Part shown: in pieces, positions 1-8,913 of the stretch
Layout of the letters: each line of letters starts with the position of its first letter
Numbering within the stretch: the first letter of the stretch is position 1
Translations under genes and position numbers: made by a program
Notes under the pieces: generated by a model
The model's input: the letters and a program-made list of their open reading frames with translations, nothing else
What the model was told of the DNA's origin: nothing
Databases searched by the model: none
Assembly (NCBI GenBank): GCA_900543915.1
Contig: UQTB01000021.1
Location: 1-37,696, forward strand
Source: an uncultured Eubacteriales bacterium
GTDB taxonomy: Bacteria; Bacillota; Clostridia; Christensenellales; Borkfalkiaceae
Direction of reading: 5' to 3'
Length of the DNA stretch: 37,696 nt

Positions 1-1
1 G

Positions 2-166
2 TGGCGGGGACTGGACAACTGGTCCGCGTTCGTGCTGACGTCCGCGCCTGCGTTTGAATATCATTTCGGCAGAAAGGCGGATAAAAACCGCAAGCTCTAT
101 AATTCCAACAAAGAATGCCGGTACTACATGTTTTACCGCCGGCGGGGAGAGGCCGGCGGCGAGTGA
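2..166 (+). CDS. RlmL/YpsC-type class I SAM-dependent rRNA methyltransferase, C-terminal fragment
   Basis: Only the last 54 codons are in the window; the frame is open from the left edge to TGA at 164-166. The visible tail has W-x-G-L-D near its start, an S-A-P-x-F-E segment, and then basic residues before K-L-Y-N and a Y-Y-M-F ending. This is the usual C-terminus of THUMP-domain 23S rRNA guanine-N2 methyltransferases (RlmL, YpsC in Bacillus), where the KLYN element follows the catalytic Rossmann domain. The catalytic region lies outside the window, so the assignment rests on the tail alone. A hairpin-plus-T terminator follows about 40 bases later, so this ends its own transcription unit before the topoisomerase genes. 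Confidence 0.75.
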   Translation, partial: WRGLDNWSAFVLTSAPAFEYHFGRKADKNRKLYNSNKECRYYMFYRRRGEAGGE

Positions 167-204
167 CCGCGCCCCGCCGCGCATGCGGTATGAAAACTAG
201 ATTT

Positions 205-236
205 AGTGGTTATATTTTTCTGTAACCACTTTTTCT
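205..236 (+). terminator. Intrinsic terminator after the partial methyltransferase
   Basis: An 8-bp perfect stem, AGTGGTTA (205-212) with TAACCACT (223-230), encloses a 10-base loop and is followed by TTTTC. It separates the left-edge gene from the topoisomerase operon. Confidence 0.7.
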
Positions 237-258
237 TGTGCTTTTTCGCGGAAAATTC

Positions 259-287
259 TTGAAAAATTTTTCAAAATATAGTAAAAT
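259..287 (+). promoter_or_regulatory. Sigma-A-type promoter for the parE-parC operon
   Basis: TTGAAA (259-264), a 17-base spacer and TAAAAT (282-287) lie about 54 bases upstream of the parE start, in an AT-rich stretch. The parE ribosome binding site is AGGAG at 327-331. Confidence 0.6.
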
Positions 288-340
288 ATCTGTAAAAGGT
301 TAAAATTCGGCATATTTCGCCGTATAGGAGATGATCCGGC

Positions 341-2311
341 ATGGCAAAGGCAAATAAAACTTCTTCTTATCAGGCAGAGGATATCAAGGTTCTCGAGGGG
401 CTGGACGCGGTCCGCATGCGGCCCGGCATGTACATCGGGTCCACCGGAAGCCGCGGGCTTCACCATATCCTTTGGGAGATCGTGGATAATGCGATCGACG
501 AGGCGGCAAACGGCTACGCCGACCGCATTGACGTCAAATTGTATACCGACGGTTCCGCCTCGGTGGAGGACAACGGCCGCGGCATTCCCACGGATATCCA
601 TCCCAAAATGGGCGTCTCCGCGGTGGAAGTCGTATTTACGCAGCTGCACGCGGGCGGAAAATTCGACGCGCATAATTACAATTATTCGGGGGGACTGCAC
701 GGCGTGGGCGCTTCGGTGACGAACGCGCTTTCCGAATGGCTCCGGGTAGAGGTCTATCACAAGACCGTTCATAAAATGGAATTCCGCTCCTATCCGGATG
801 AGAAGACGGGGAAAATGCTTTCCGGCATTCCGCAGGGGCACCTCGTCGATACCGGGGAGAAGACGGAGAAAAAGGGGACGTTCATCCGCTTCAAACCGGA
901 TAAAACGGTGTTTGAAACGGTCATTTTTCAGCCCGATCTGATTTTGCGCCGGCTGAAAGAGCTCGCCTTTCTCAACAAGGGAATCACCATCACGTTCGAA
1001 GACGAGCGCCGCGCCAACGCCAGGCCGGCGGAGTTCCGTTACGACGGCGGGCTCATCGACTTCGTCAGATATCTCAACGAGGGGAAAAACGCGCTGTATG
1101 CGGATCCCCTTTACGTCTCGGCGGTCAAAGACGACATCTTGGTCGAATTCGCAATTCAGCATACGGACACCTATACGGAATCGGTCGTCTCGTATGTCAA
1201 CAACATTCCCACGTCGGACGGCGGCACGCACGAGACCGGCTTCAAGTCCGGCCTCACCAAAGTGCTCAACGACTTTGCCCGGCGGGAAAATTTCCTCAAG
1301 GAAAAGGACGAGAGCCTTATGGGGGACGATTTCCGCGAAGGTCTGACGGCGATTCTCTCGGTGAAGATGAAGAACGTGCAGTTCGAGGGGCAGACGAAGG
1401 GGAAGCTCGGCAACCCCGAGGCGAAGCCGGCGGTAGAGGCCGCAACCATCGAGGGCATCGACGCGCTTTCCCGCAACAGGAAACTCGCTTCGACGTTTGA
1501 CGGCGTGATGAAGAAGGCGCTCGCCGCCGCAAAGGTGCGCATCGCCACGCGGAAAGCGAAGGAGATCGCGCGCGCCGCGAAGGGGATCGAAGCGCAGAAC
1601 CTCGTCGGCAAGCTCTCCGCCTGCACGGGGAAAAAACCGGAGCTCAACGAGCTCTTTATCGTGGAGGGAGACTCCGCGGGCGGTTCCGCGAAGCAGGCGC
1701 GCGTCAGGCAGTTCCAGGCAATCCTGCCGCTGCGCGGAAAGCCCCTGAACGTGGAAAAGAAAAAACTGGATCAGATTCTGCAGAATGAGGAGATCCGCAC
1801 GATCATCTCCGCGCTGGGCGCGGGCATCGGAAACGATTTCGATCCGGAGGATCTGAAGTATCATAAAGTCATTATTTTATCGGATGCCGATCAGGACGGC
1901 GCGCATATCCGCGCCATCCTGCTCACGTTCTTTTTCCGCTATATGCGGGAGCTGGTCAACCGCGGGCACGTCTATATCGGAATGCCTCCGCTCTATAAAG
2001 TTTACAAAAAAGACGTCGTGGAATACGCCTATGACGACGCCGAACTGCAGGATGCGATCAAGCGGGTGGGCAAGGGCTATCAGATCCAGCGATATAAAGG
2101 GCTGGGAGAAATGGATCCCGCGCAGCTTTGGGAGACGACGATGGATCCCTCCACGCGCAGCATGATGCAGGTCACCGTGGAGGACGCGGCGGAAGCGGAG
2201 CGCATGATAACCGTTCTGATGGGAGATCAGCTGGAGGAGCGCAAGCGCTACATCGCCGAACACGCCAACTTCAACAAAGAGGATACCTTCATCAAAGAAG
2301 TCAAGCTATGA
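341..2311 (+). CDS. parE: Type IIA DNA topoisomerase B subunit (topoisomerase IV ParE-like)
   Basis: This 656-residue protein is the ATPase and Toprim subunit of a type IIA topoisomerase, which drives strand passage with the A subunit encoded next. The N-terminal GHKL ATPase shows E-I-V-D-N-A-I-D-E-A, the D-N-G-R-G-I-P loop and the G-G-L-H-G-V-G-A-S ATP lid. The Toprim domain shows E-G-D-S-A-G-G-S-A-K near residue 435 and D-A-D-Q-D-G-A-H near residue 515. Length is normal for GyrB/ParE. The start has an AGGAG site ten bases upstream, and the A-subunit gene follows after ten bases. B subunits of gyrase and topoisomerase IV are hard to separate by eye. I favour ParE because the partner lacks a proper GyrA box and the neighbours are not the recF/oriC genes usual for gyrB. 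Confidence 0.85.
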   Translation: MAKANKTSSYQAEDIKVLEGLDAVRMRPGMYIGSTGSRGLHHILWEIVDNAIDEAANGYADRIDVKLYTDGSASVEDNGRGIPTDIHPKMGVSAVEVVFTQLHAGGKFDAHNYNYSGGLHGVGASVTNALSEWLRVEVYHKTVHKMEFRSYPDEKTGKMLSGIPQGHLVDTGEKTEKKGTFIRFKPDKTVFETVIFQPDLILRRLKELAFLNKGITITFEDERRANARPAEFRYDGGLIDFVRYLNEGKNALYADPLYVSAVKDDILVEFAIQHTDTYTESVVSYVNNIPTSDGGTHETGFKSGLTKVLNDFARRENFLKEKDESLMGDDFREGLTAILSVKMKNVQFEGQTKGKLGNPEAKPAVEAATIEGIDALSRNRKLASTFDGVMKKALAAAKVRIATRKAKEIARAAKGIEAQNLVGKLSACTGKKPELNELFIVEGDSAGGSAKQARVRQFQAILPLRGKPLNVEKKKLDQILQNEEIRTIISALGAGIGNDFDPEDLKYHKVIILSDADQDGAHIRAILLTFFFRYMRELVNRGHVYIGMPPLYKVYKKDVVEYAYDDAELQDAIKRVGKGYQIQRYKGLGEMDPAQLWETTMDPSTRSMMQVTVEDAAEAERMITVLMGDQLEERKRYIAEHANFNKEDTFIKEVKL

Positions 2312-2321
2312 GGATAAATAG

Positions 2322-4739
2322 ATGAGTGAGAATAAACAGCCGATTTTTGAAGTCTCTCTGGACGAGGTCCTTCATAATTCCATGATGCCCTATGCGGAGC
2401 ACGTTATTCTGGACCGCGCTCTGCCCCGGGTGGAGGACGGTCTGAAGCCCGTTCAGCGCCGCATTCTGTACACGATGTACGAGCTCGGGCTGACGCCGGA
2501 CAAGCCGCACAAAAAATGTGCCAAGATCGTGGGCGACTGTCTGGGAAAATATCACCCGCACGGCGACTCTTCGGTGTACGACGCGCTGGTGCGCATGGCG
2601 CAGGACTTCAATATGCGGATGCCGCTGGTCAACGGCCACGGCAATTTCGGCACGGTGGACGGAGATACCGCCGCGGCATACCGCTATACGGAGGCGCGCC
2701 TGGAACAGCTGGCGCTCGAGCTGCTGCGCGATATCGACAAGGATACCGTCGACTTTTCTCTGAATTTCGACGATTCGCTGATGGAACCGAACACGCTCCC
2801 CGGCAGGTTTCCCAACCTCTTGGTGAACGGCGCCACGGGAATCGCGGTCGGGCTGGCGACCAATATCCCCCCGCATAATCTGGGGGAAGTCATCGACGGC
2901 ACAATCGCGATGATCGACAATCCCAAAATCTCCTTAAAAGAGATGATGAAGCACATCAAGGGGCCGGATTTTCCGACGGGTGCGCAGATCGTCGGCGGGG
3001 AAGAGCTGGAAAACGCCTATGCGACGGGGCGCGGCAAAATCCGCATCCGCGCGAATATCTCGCTGGAAACGGACGGCGCAAAGAGAAGCATCGTCATCAA
3101 GGAAATCCCCTATCAGGTCAACAAGGCGAATCTCTTAAAGAAGATTGCCGATCTGAAGGAGGATAAAAAAGAGGAAGCATTCGCGGACATTGCGGAAGTG
3201 GTGGACGAATCGGACAGAACGGGCATGCGCGCCGTCGTGCGGCTGAAAAAGGATGCGGACGCCAACAAGATCTGCGCGCTGCTCTTAAAGTACACCGATC
3301 TCGAGACCACTTTCGGCATCAACATGGTCGCCATTGCGGGGGGAAAGCCCAAGCAGATGGGACTGCTGGAGATCCTCTCCTATTATATCAACTATCAGCG
3401 CGAGGTAATTCTGCGCCGCTCCAAGTACGACCTGGAACGCGCGAAGGAACGCGCTCATATTTTGGAAGGTCTGATCATCGCCGTTCTCAACATCGACGAG
3501 GTGGTGCGGATCATCAAGAACTCGGCAAATACGCCGGAAGCGCGGCAGAATTTGCGCGCGCGCTTTCAGCTCTCGGAGATCCAGGCAAACGCCGTACTGG
3601 ATCTGCGCCTCGCCCGCCTGACGCGCCTGGAAATCACCAAGCTGCAGGAGGAGCTGGAACAGCTCCGCCGGCTGATCAAGGAGCTGACTGCGATCATCGG
3701 CAGCAAAAAACTGCAGATGGAAGTGGTGAAGACGGAGCTGACCGAGATCAAGAAGAAGTACAAAAACGCGCGCCGCACGGGGATCGGCGGTGCGGCGGAA
3801 GTCGCCATCGAGGAAACCGCCGCGGAAGAAAAAGCCGTCCGCAATCTGGTGGCGGTCTTTACCGCGGACCGCACGTTCAAGCTCGTCCCGGAGAAGAATT
3901 ACAACCTGTCCGACCGCAGCGTGGAGGGCGGCGGCGCGGGCGACATTCTGACGCTCTCCGTTCCCGTCCGTTCCGATCAGATGCTTCTCGCGTTCAGCAA
4001 CCTGGGCAATGCGTTCAAGATCGATCCCGAGATCGTGCAGGCGGCGAAACTGAGAGACAAGGGGCAGAAGTTTACGGACGTCGCGAAGGATGCGCAGCAA
4101 AACGAATATCCCGTGGCGTTTTACCCCCTCGAAGAGGAACTTCCGCTCGGCAATCTCCTCTTTTTGACCCGGCAGGGCATGATCAAAAAGACCAATTGGA
4201 GCGAGTACAGCCTGCTTAAAAATTATTATCAGGCGATCAAGCTGAAAGAGGACGACGAGCTGATCGCCGTCGTTCCCGAACTGTTCGACATGACGCTCGC
4301 GTTCGTCACCGAGCGCGGGATGTGCCTGAACGCATTGATGGACGATATCCCCGTTCAGGGGCGCGTCGCCGGCGGCGTAAAGGGCATCAATCTGGCGGAA
4401 GGCGATTCGGCCGTCATGATCAAGCAGGTGGACGACGCGGGCGAAATCATCGTAATCACCAGCGCCGGAACGTATAAACGCGTGCTGGTTTCGGATTTCG
4501 AGCCCATGGCGCGCTACCGGAAGGGCGTCAAGATCGTCGATCTCGGGGAAAAAGACAAGGTGATTTTCGCCGATTTCGTGCAGGATCCCTATGACGTCGC
4601 CGTAGTCGATCGGGACGGAGTCGCATTTGTCGTCAATTCGGAGGATATCTCCATCGACAACCGTGTCACGAAGGGAAAGACCCTGCGCGGTGAGAATAAA
4701 AAGAGAATGCCCGAAAAAGCGTTCCGCGTCATTCAGTAA
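2322..4739 (+). CDS. parC: Type IIA DNA topoisomerase A subunit (topoisomerase IV ParC-like)
   Basis: This 805-residue protein is the DNA breakage-reunion subunit. The catalytic tyrosine lies in A-A-Y-R-Y-T-E-A-R-L; the second Tyr is residue 122, the same number as in E. coli GyrA. The quinolone-determining loop reads H-P-H-G-D-S-S-V-Y-D with Ser83 and Asp87, the wild-type susceptible residues. A coiled-coil region around residues 430-490 and a beta-pinwheel C-terminal domain follow. Where gyrase carries the basic GyrA box (consensus QRRGGKG), this protein has S-V-E-G-G-G-A-G-D. That favours a decatenating topoisomerase IV over a supercoiling gyrase. It is cotranscribed with parE, ten bases upstream. 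The family call is firm; the ParC versus GyrA choice is an inference. Confidence 0.85.
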   Translation: MSENKQPIFEVSLDEVLHNSMMPYAEHVILDRALPRVEDGLKPVQRRILYTMYELGLTPDKPHKKCAKIVGDCLGKYHPHGDSSVYDALVRMAQDFNMRMPLVNGHGNFGTVDGDTAAAYRYTEARLEQLALELLRDIDKDTVDFSLNFDDSLMEPNTLPGRFPNLLVNGATGIAVGLATNIPPHNLGEVIDGTIAMIDNPKISLKEMMKHIKGPDFPTGAQIVGGEELENAYATGRGKIRIRANISLETDGAKRSIVIKEIPYQVNKANLLKKIADLKEDKKEEAFADIAEVVDESDRTGMRAVVRLKKDADANKICALLLKYTDLETTFGINMVAIAGGKPKQMGLLEILSYYINYQREVILRRSKYDLERAKERAHILEGLIIAVLNIDEVVRIIKNSANTPEARQNLRARFQLSEIQANAVLDLRLARLTRLEITKLQEELEQLRRLIKELTAIIGSKKLQMEVVKTELTEIKKKYKNARRTGIGGAAEVAIEETAAEEKAVRNLVAVFTADRTFKLVPEKNYNLSDRSVEGGGAGDILTLSVPVRSDQMLLAFSNLGNAFKIDPEIVQAAKLRDKGQKFTDVAKDAQQNEYPVAFYPLEEELPLGNLLFLTRQGMIKKTNWSEYSLLKNYYQAIKLKEDDELIAVVPELFDMTLAFVTERGMCLNALMDDIPVQGRVAGGVKGINLAEGDSAVMIKQVDDAGEIIVITSAGTYKRVLVSDFEPMARYRKGVKIVDLGEKDKVIFADFVQDPYDVAVVDRDGVAFVVNSEDISIDNRVTKGKTLRGENKKRMPEKAFRVIQ

Positions 4740-4743
4740 ATAG

Positions 4744-4764
4744 AGCGGCGCTTTGCGCCGCTTT
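4744..4764 (+). terminator. GC-rich hairpin after parC, possible terminator
   Basis: AGCGGCGC (4744-4751) pairs perfectly with GCGCCGCT (4755-4762) around a TTT loop, directly after the parC stop. Only three T residues follow, so termination may be weak. The rest of the gap to 4905 shows no clear promoter or RNA gene. Confidence 0.5.
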
Positions 4765-4905
4765 GACGGAATCAGCGTCGCAAAAGCAAATAATCGCACT
4801 GTCCTGCCTGCAAAGACGGGGCTTATTTATCTTGCTTTTCATTTGTTTCAGAAATAACAGCGCTGAAATAAACAGAAATTTCAGTCATTCATGAAGGTGG
4901 GTTGC

Positions 4906-5322
4906 ATGACGGAAAAACAGATTTTTGAATTTATAAAGGAACAGAAAACCGCTGTGATTTCTTCGGTTGACGAAAACGGTTTTCCCAATACAAAGGCCAT
5001 GCTCGCGCCGCGTAAAATTGACGGCAACGATTTTTATTTCAGCACAAATACTTCTTCCATGAGAGTTTCGCAGTATAACGCCGACGAAAAAGCGTGCGTA
5101 TATTTTTACAAACGCGGGCGGTTCAGTTATACGGGGGTCATGTTTGTCGGCGTCATGCAGGTGCTGACTGATCAGGGCATAAAAGACGAAATTTGGCGCA
5201 CGGGAGATTCTGTGTTTTACAGGAAAGGCAAAGCCGATCCGGACTACTGCGTGCTGAAATTTACGGCGCAAAAATGCAGGGTTTACAAAGATTTAAAAAC
5301 GAGTTGGATTGATATTTCCTGA
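4906..5322 (+). CDS. Pyridoxamine 5'-phosphate oxidase-like FMN-binding split-barrel protein
   Basis: This 138-residue protein has the pattern of small split-barrel flavoproteins (general stress protein 26 / PNPOx-like): an N-terminal helix, then T-A-V-I-S-S-V-D-E-N-G-F-P, then a Y-F-S-T-N-T-S-S-M-R strand-helix that in the family contacts FMN phosphate. The substrate is unknown; relatives reduce flavins or deazaflavin-like molecules, or serve in stress responses. An ATG lies 15 bases upstream at 4891, but that start would put the strong AAGGTGG site (4892-4898) inside the gene. The ATG at 4906 lies seven bases after that site and is preferred. The gene stands alone and ends at a bidirectional terminator shared with the convergent PHP gene. 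Confidence 0.7.
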   Translation: MTEKQIFEFIKEQKTAVISSVDENGFPNTKAMLAPRKIDGNDFYFSTNTSSMRVSQYNADEKACVYFYKRGRFSYTGVMFVGVMQVLTDQGIKDEIWRTGDSVFYRKGKADPDYCVLKFTAQKCRVYKDLKTSWIDIS

Positions 5323-5339
5323 TTGATCGGGAAAAAATG

Positions 5340-5379
5340 GGCGCGGAGATTGATAAAAATCTCCGCGCCTGTTTGTTTT
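5340..5379. terminator. Bidirectional intrinsic terminator between convergent genes
   Basis: An 11-bp perfect stem (5340-5350 with 5359-5369) is followed on the plus strand by TGTTTGTTTT. It is preceded by an A-run at 5331-5336 that serves as the T-tract for the minus strand. It sits between the two convergent genes. Confidence 0.8.
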
Positions 5380-5406
5380 CCGGGGAAAAGGCCCTTTTGA
5401 CTTTCT

Positions 5407-6138
5407 CTATTTTGTCAGTTCCCGGTGCTTTTTTACCTGTACGAAAAAATTGTTCACGTCGTAGTTCGCGATCAGCTCTTTCGGAAAGTGAAGCGCTTCG
5501 GTCAGCTGCAGACAATACGTGAAGTCGCCCACGTGTTTTCTCCCGTGCGAGTCGCTGCCGAACGTGACCGCTACGCCCTTTTGCCTGCACAGCGCGAGCA
5601 TTTCCGCATAGCGCTCGCGCGCCGCGCCGCGATACCCCTCGGGAGAAAGGGAGGCGTTGTTTACTTCCAGAAAGACGTTGTATTCCTTCGCCGCGTCCGT
5701 CAGCATGTGATAATTCAGAGGATACTTTTCATCGTCCGGATGCCCGATGATATTGACGTAGGGATTCTTCATCGCGCCGACGAGCGCCATCGTGTTCGAG
5801 CGTTCACCCATGTTTTCAAAACAGCCCGGGTGCTGGCTCGCGATGGTGAAATCCAGTTCCTTCATGGTCGCGGGGGAGAGATCGACCGCTCCCGTCCCGT
5901 CCAGAATATTGACTTCCGCGCCGAATAGCAGCGAAACGCCGCATTTTTTCCGTTCGACCAGCTTCAGGCCCTTAAAGTAAGCGTCCGCCGCGCCGTTTGT
6001 GAGGCCGAACGCATGATCGGTCACGGCGAGATAAGCGAGGCCGGCGCTGTTTGCCGCCTTGGCGAGATCGGTCAGCGTATCCGTCGTATAGTGCCCGCTG
6101 GCGATTGTATGCGTATGAAAATCGACCGCAATCTGCAT
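5407..6138 (-). CDS. PHP-domain metal-dependent phosphatase (YcdX-like)
   Basis: This 243-residue protein matches the size of YcdX-type PHP phosphatases, which use a trinuclear metal site to hydrolyse phosphoesters. Visible metal-binding elements in order are D-F-H-T-H at the N-terminus, T-D-H-A, G-A-E-V-N-I, S-Q-H-P-G, G-H-P-D-D-E and D-S-H-G near the C-terminus. These account for the expected histidine, aspartate and glutamate ligands. The physiological substrate is not evident. The gene has its own promoter (6168-6196) and a GGAAGG ribosome binding site. It runs divergently from the microcompartment operon; nothing links it functionally to that operon. Confidence 0.8.
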   Translation of the reverse strand: MQIAVDFHTHTIASGHYTTDTLTDLAKAANSAGLAYLAVTDHAFGLTNGAADAYFKGLKLVERKKCGVSLLFGAEVNILDGTGAVDLSPATMKELDFTIASQHPGCFENMGERSNTMALVGAMKNPYVNIIGHPDDEKYPLNYHMLTDAAKEYNVFLEVNNASLSPEGYRGAARERYAEMLALCRQKGVAVTFGSDSHGRKHVGDFTYCLQLTEALHFPKELIANYDVNNFFVQVKKHRELTK

Positions 6139-6167
6139 GTGCCTTCCAACTTTTTCGGTTTTTTCTC

Positions 6168-6196
6168 ATTATACTACATTTGTGGGGTTTTGACAA
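6168..6196 (-). promoter_or_regulatory. Sigma-A-type promoter for the PHP gene
   Basis: Read on the minus strand: TTGTCA (6191-6196), a 17-base spacer and TATAAT (6168-6173), about 30 bases before the ATG. The 90 bases between this and the divergent promoter at 6287 are AT-rich with no recognised element. Confidence 0.75.
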
Positions 6197-6286
6197 TTAT
6201 TTTGTTATATTTTTTGATAAAATCCTGAAATTCCACATAAATTCATATAAAAGCCAAGAAAAACCAAAAATAATGGAAAATAAAGA

Positions 6287-6315
6287 TTGACAAACCGGAA
6301 AGTTTTTTATATAAT
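6287..6315 (+). promoter_or_regulatory. Consensus promoter of the microcompartment operon
   Basis: TTGACA (6287-6292), a 17-base spacer and TATAAT (6310-6315) form a perfect consensus about 65 bases before the dehydratase start. ACTGTA lies three bases after the -10 (6319-6324), the same place as in the second promoter at 10622-10650, so it could be part of an operator. Confidence 0.85.
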
Positions 6316-6379
6316 AACACTGTATCAAGAATTATCGTCGGAAGATATCTTTTTTTCCGGCAGAAAAGGAAGGGGTCAG

Positions 6380-8899
6380 ATGGATTTTTATAAACAGTCT
6401 TTTATCAAAAAAACCGACCGCATTTCGCGTATCGTCGAACGGACGTTTGCAAAACTGCCCGAAATTGAATCCGACCGCGCCAGGCTTCTGACGGAGTCTT
6501 ACCGCGCGACGGAAAGCCTGCCCACGATCATCCGCCGGGCAAAGGCGTTCGAGCATATTCTGAAAAACATCCCCATCGTCATCCGGGAGGAAGAACTCAT
6601 CGTCGGCAGTTCGACGACCAAAGCGCGCGGCTGTCAGACGTTCCCCGAATATTCGTACGAGTGGCTGGAAGCCGAGTTCGACACGGTCGCCGAGCGCTCT
6701 GCGGACCCTTTCTATATTTCCGAAAAGACCAAGGCGGAGCTGAAAGAGGCAAACGCCTATTGGAAGGGGAAAACCAACAGCGAGCTGGCTACGTCCTATA
6801 TGGAGCCGGAGACGCTTCTGGCAATGGAGCACAACGTCTTCACGCCCGGGAATTACTTTTATAACGGAATCGGTCACGTGACCGTTCATTACGACTGGGT
6901 TCTGGCGGTCGGCTTTAAGGGCATCCGCACGCGTGCGGAGAACGAACTGAAAGCCTGCTGCCCCGGTCAGGGCAACTATGCGAAGAAGAGCCGTTTTCTG
7001 CAGGCGGTCATCATTTCGTGCGACGCGGCGATTCATTATGCGCACCGTTACGCCGAACTCGCCTATCGGGAGGCGGAGGCGTGTGCGGATCCCGCGCGTA
7101 AAAAGGAGCTTCTCGTCATCGCGAAGAACTGCCTGAACGTGCCCGAAAACGGCGCGTCGGGTTTTTACGAAGCATGCCAGTCCTTCTGGTTCGTGCAGCA
7201 GCTTCTGCAGATGGAGAGCAGTGGGCACTCCATTTCTCCGGGGCGCTTCGATCAGTATATGTATCCTTATTTCAAAAAGGATTACGACGCGGGCAAAATT
7301 ACCCTGGAATTCGCGCAGGAGCTTCTTGACTGCATCTGGATCAAATTAAACGACCTCAATAAATGCCGCGACGCCGCTTCCGCGGAAGGGTTTGCGGGGT
7401 ATTCGCTCTTCCAGAATCTGATCGTCGGCGGACAGAACGAAGAGGGGCTGGACGTCACAAACGAACTCTCCTACATGTGCCTGGAGGCCTCCATGCACGT
7501 GCAGCTGCCTCAGCCTTCGCTTTCCATCCGCGTATGGAACGGAAGCCCCGAGGATCTCTTAATTAAGGCGGCGGAACTGACGCGCACCGGCGTCGGCCTG
7601 CCCGCCTATTACAACGACGAGGTGATTATTCCCGCATTGATGGCGAGAGGCCTTACGCTGGAAGACGCCCGTACTTACAACATCATCGGCTGCGTGGAAC
7701 CCCAGAAAGCGGGGAAGACGGACGGCTGGCACGACGCCGCATTCTTCAACATGTGCCGTCCCTTCGAATTCGCCCTGCACGACGGCAGGGACGGAGACGT
7801 TCAGGTCGGCCCGCATACGGGCGACGCGGCGCAGTTTACCACGTTTGAAGAAGTCTATGAAGCCTATCAGAAGCAGATGAATTACTTTATCCGCCTGCTG
7901 GTGAATGCGGACAACGCGATCGACGTCGCACATGCGGAGCGCACGCCGCTGCCCTTCCTTTCCTCTATGGTGGAAGACTGCATTTCAGAGGGGAAGAGCG
8001 TGCAGGAGGGCGGCGCGGTCTATAACTTTACGGGGCCGCAGGGCTTCGGCGTCGCCAATATGGCGGATTCTCTCTATACGATCAAAAAGCTTGTTTTTGA
8101 AGAAAAGCGCTTTACGATGGCGGAGCTTATCGAGGCGGTCGACCACAATTTCGGCCACGGCGTGGAGCGCCACATGGCGGAAAAAGTGGTTGCAAAGGTG
8201 TCTGCCGCGCTCGCGCAGCAGGGCAAAACCATGAGCGAAGCGGAAAAAGAAGCGATGAAAGCCTCCCTGATGGCGGATCGCCCGGAGGCCGCGAAATACA
8301 AGAAGATTTTGGATGCGATCGAGGAACTGCCCAAGTTCGGGAACGACGTTCCGGAGGTGGATTATTTCGCCCGCGAGGTCGCTTATACGTATACGAAACC
8401 CATTGAAAAATATGAAAACCCGCGGGGCGGGAGATATCAGGCGGGGCTGTATCCCGTTTCTGCAAACGTTCCCCTGGGCGCGCAGACGGGCGCTTTGCCG
8501 GACGGGCGCTTTGCCAATATGCCGGTGGCGGACGGCGTTTCGCCGACCGCCGGGCGGGATACGCACGGTCCGACCGCCGCGGCCAATTCCGTCTCCAAGC
8601 TCGATCACTACATTGCCTCCAACGGCACGCTGTACAATCAGAAATTCCATCCGTCCGCGCTTGCGGGAAGAACGGGGCTTCATAATTTCGTCGCGCTGAT
8701 CAGGACGTATTTCGACAAGAAGGGGAGCCACATGCAGTTCAACGTCGTCTCCAAGGAGACTTTGCTGGATGCGCAGAAGAATCCGGAGAAATACAAGCAC
8801 CTCGTCGTCCGCGTGGCGGGCTACAGCGCGCTGTTTACCACGCTGTCCAAGTCGCTGCAGGACGATATTATCAACCGTACCGAGCAGGGTACGTATTGA
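6380..8899 (+). CDS. Glycyl radical diol dehydratase (B12-independent 1,2-propanediol/glycerol dehydratase)
   Basis: This 839-residue glycyl radical enzyme should dehydrate 1,2-propanediol to propanal inside the microcompartment. The catalytic motif G-C-V-E-P places the thiyl cysteine at residue 438 and the base glutamate at 440. The radical loop R-V-A-G-Y-S-A places the radical glycine at 814. Residues lining the diol site in glycerol/propanediol dehydratases are present: His166 (G-H-V-T-V), His283-Ser284 (G-H-S-I-S) and Asp452 (G-W-H-D). This argues against choline or hydroxyphenylacetate lyase function. The frame extends upstream to a TTG at 6287, but that codon is the -35 box of the promoter. 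The ATG at 6380 has a strong AAGGAAGGGG site and gives the family length. No clear encapsulation tag is seen. It heads the operon, directly before its activase. Confidence 0.92.
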   Translation: MDFYKQSFIKKTDRISRIVERTFAKLPEIESDRARLLTESYRATESLPTIIRRAKAFEHILKNIPIVIREEELIVGSSTTKARGCQTFPEYSYEWLEAEFDTVAERSADPFYISEKTKAELKEANAYWKGKTNSELATSYMEPETLLAMEHNVFTPGNYFYNGIGHVTVHYDWVLAVGFKGIRTRAENELKACCPGQGNYAKKSRFLQAVIISCDAAIHYAHRYAELAYREAEACADPARKKELLVIAKNCLNVPENGASGFYEACQSFWFVQQLLQMESSGHSISPGRFDQYMYPYFKKDYDAGKITLEFAQELLDCIWIKLNDLNKCRDAASAEGFAGYSLFQNLIVGGQNEEGLDVTNELSYMCLEASMHVQLPQPSLSIRVWNGSPEDLLIKAAELTRTGVGLPAYYNDEVIIPALMARGLTLEDARTYNIIGCVEPQKAGKTDGWHDAAFFNMCRPFEFALHDGRDGDVQVGPHTGDAAQFTTFEEVYEAYQKQMNYFIRLLVNADNAIDVAHAERTPLPFLSSMVEDCISEGKSVQEGGAVYNFTGPQGFGVANMADSLYTIKKLVFEEKRFTMAELIEAVDHNFGHGVERHMAEKVVAKVSAALAQQGKTMSEAEKEAMKASLMADRPEAAKYKKILDAIEELPKFGNDVPEVDYFAREVAYTYTKPIEKYENPRGGRYQAGLYPVSANVPLGAQTGALPDGRFANMPVADGVSPTAGRDTHGPTAAANSVSKLDHYIASNGTLYNQKFHPSALAGRTGLHNFVALIRTYFDKKGSHMQFNVVSKETLLDAQKNPEKYKHLVVRVAGYSALFTTLSKSLQDDIINRTEQGTY

Positions 8900-8913
8900 G
8901 CGGAGCATTCCGA

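Noticed and set aside
203..1864. Long minus-strand open frame over parE
   Set aside because: It mirrors parE codon periodicity in a GC-rich gene, has Arg/His-rich composition and no domain pattern. The same applies to the antisense frames at 3285-4799, 7985-8932, 12287-13663 and 33371-34618.
6287..6379. N-terminal extension of the dehydratase from a TTG start
   Set aside because: The TTG is the -35 element of a perfect promoter and the region precedes the expected transcription start. The ATG at 6380 has a strong ribosome binding site.
6380..8899. Choline trimethylamine-lyase (CutC) identity for the glycyl radical enzyme
   Set aside because: The pocket residues match diol dehydratases, and the neighbouring aldolase fits deoxysugar rather than choline metabolism.
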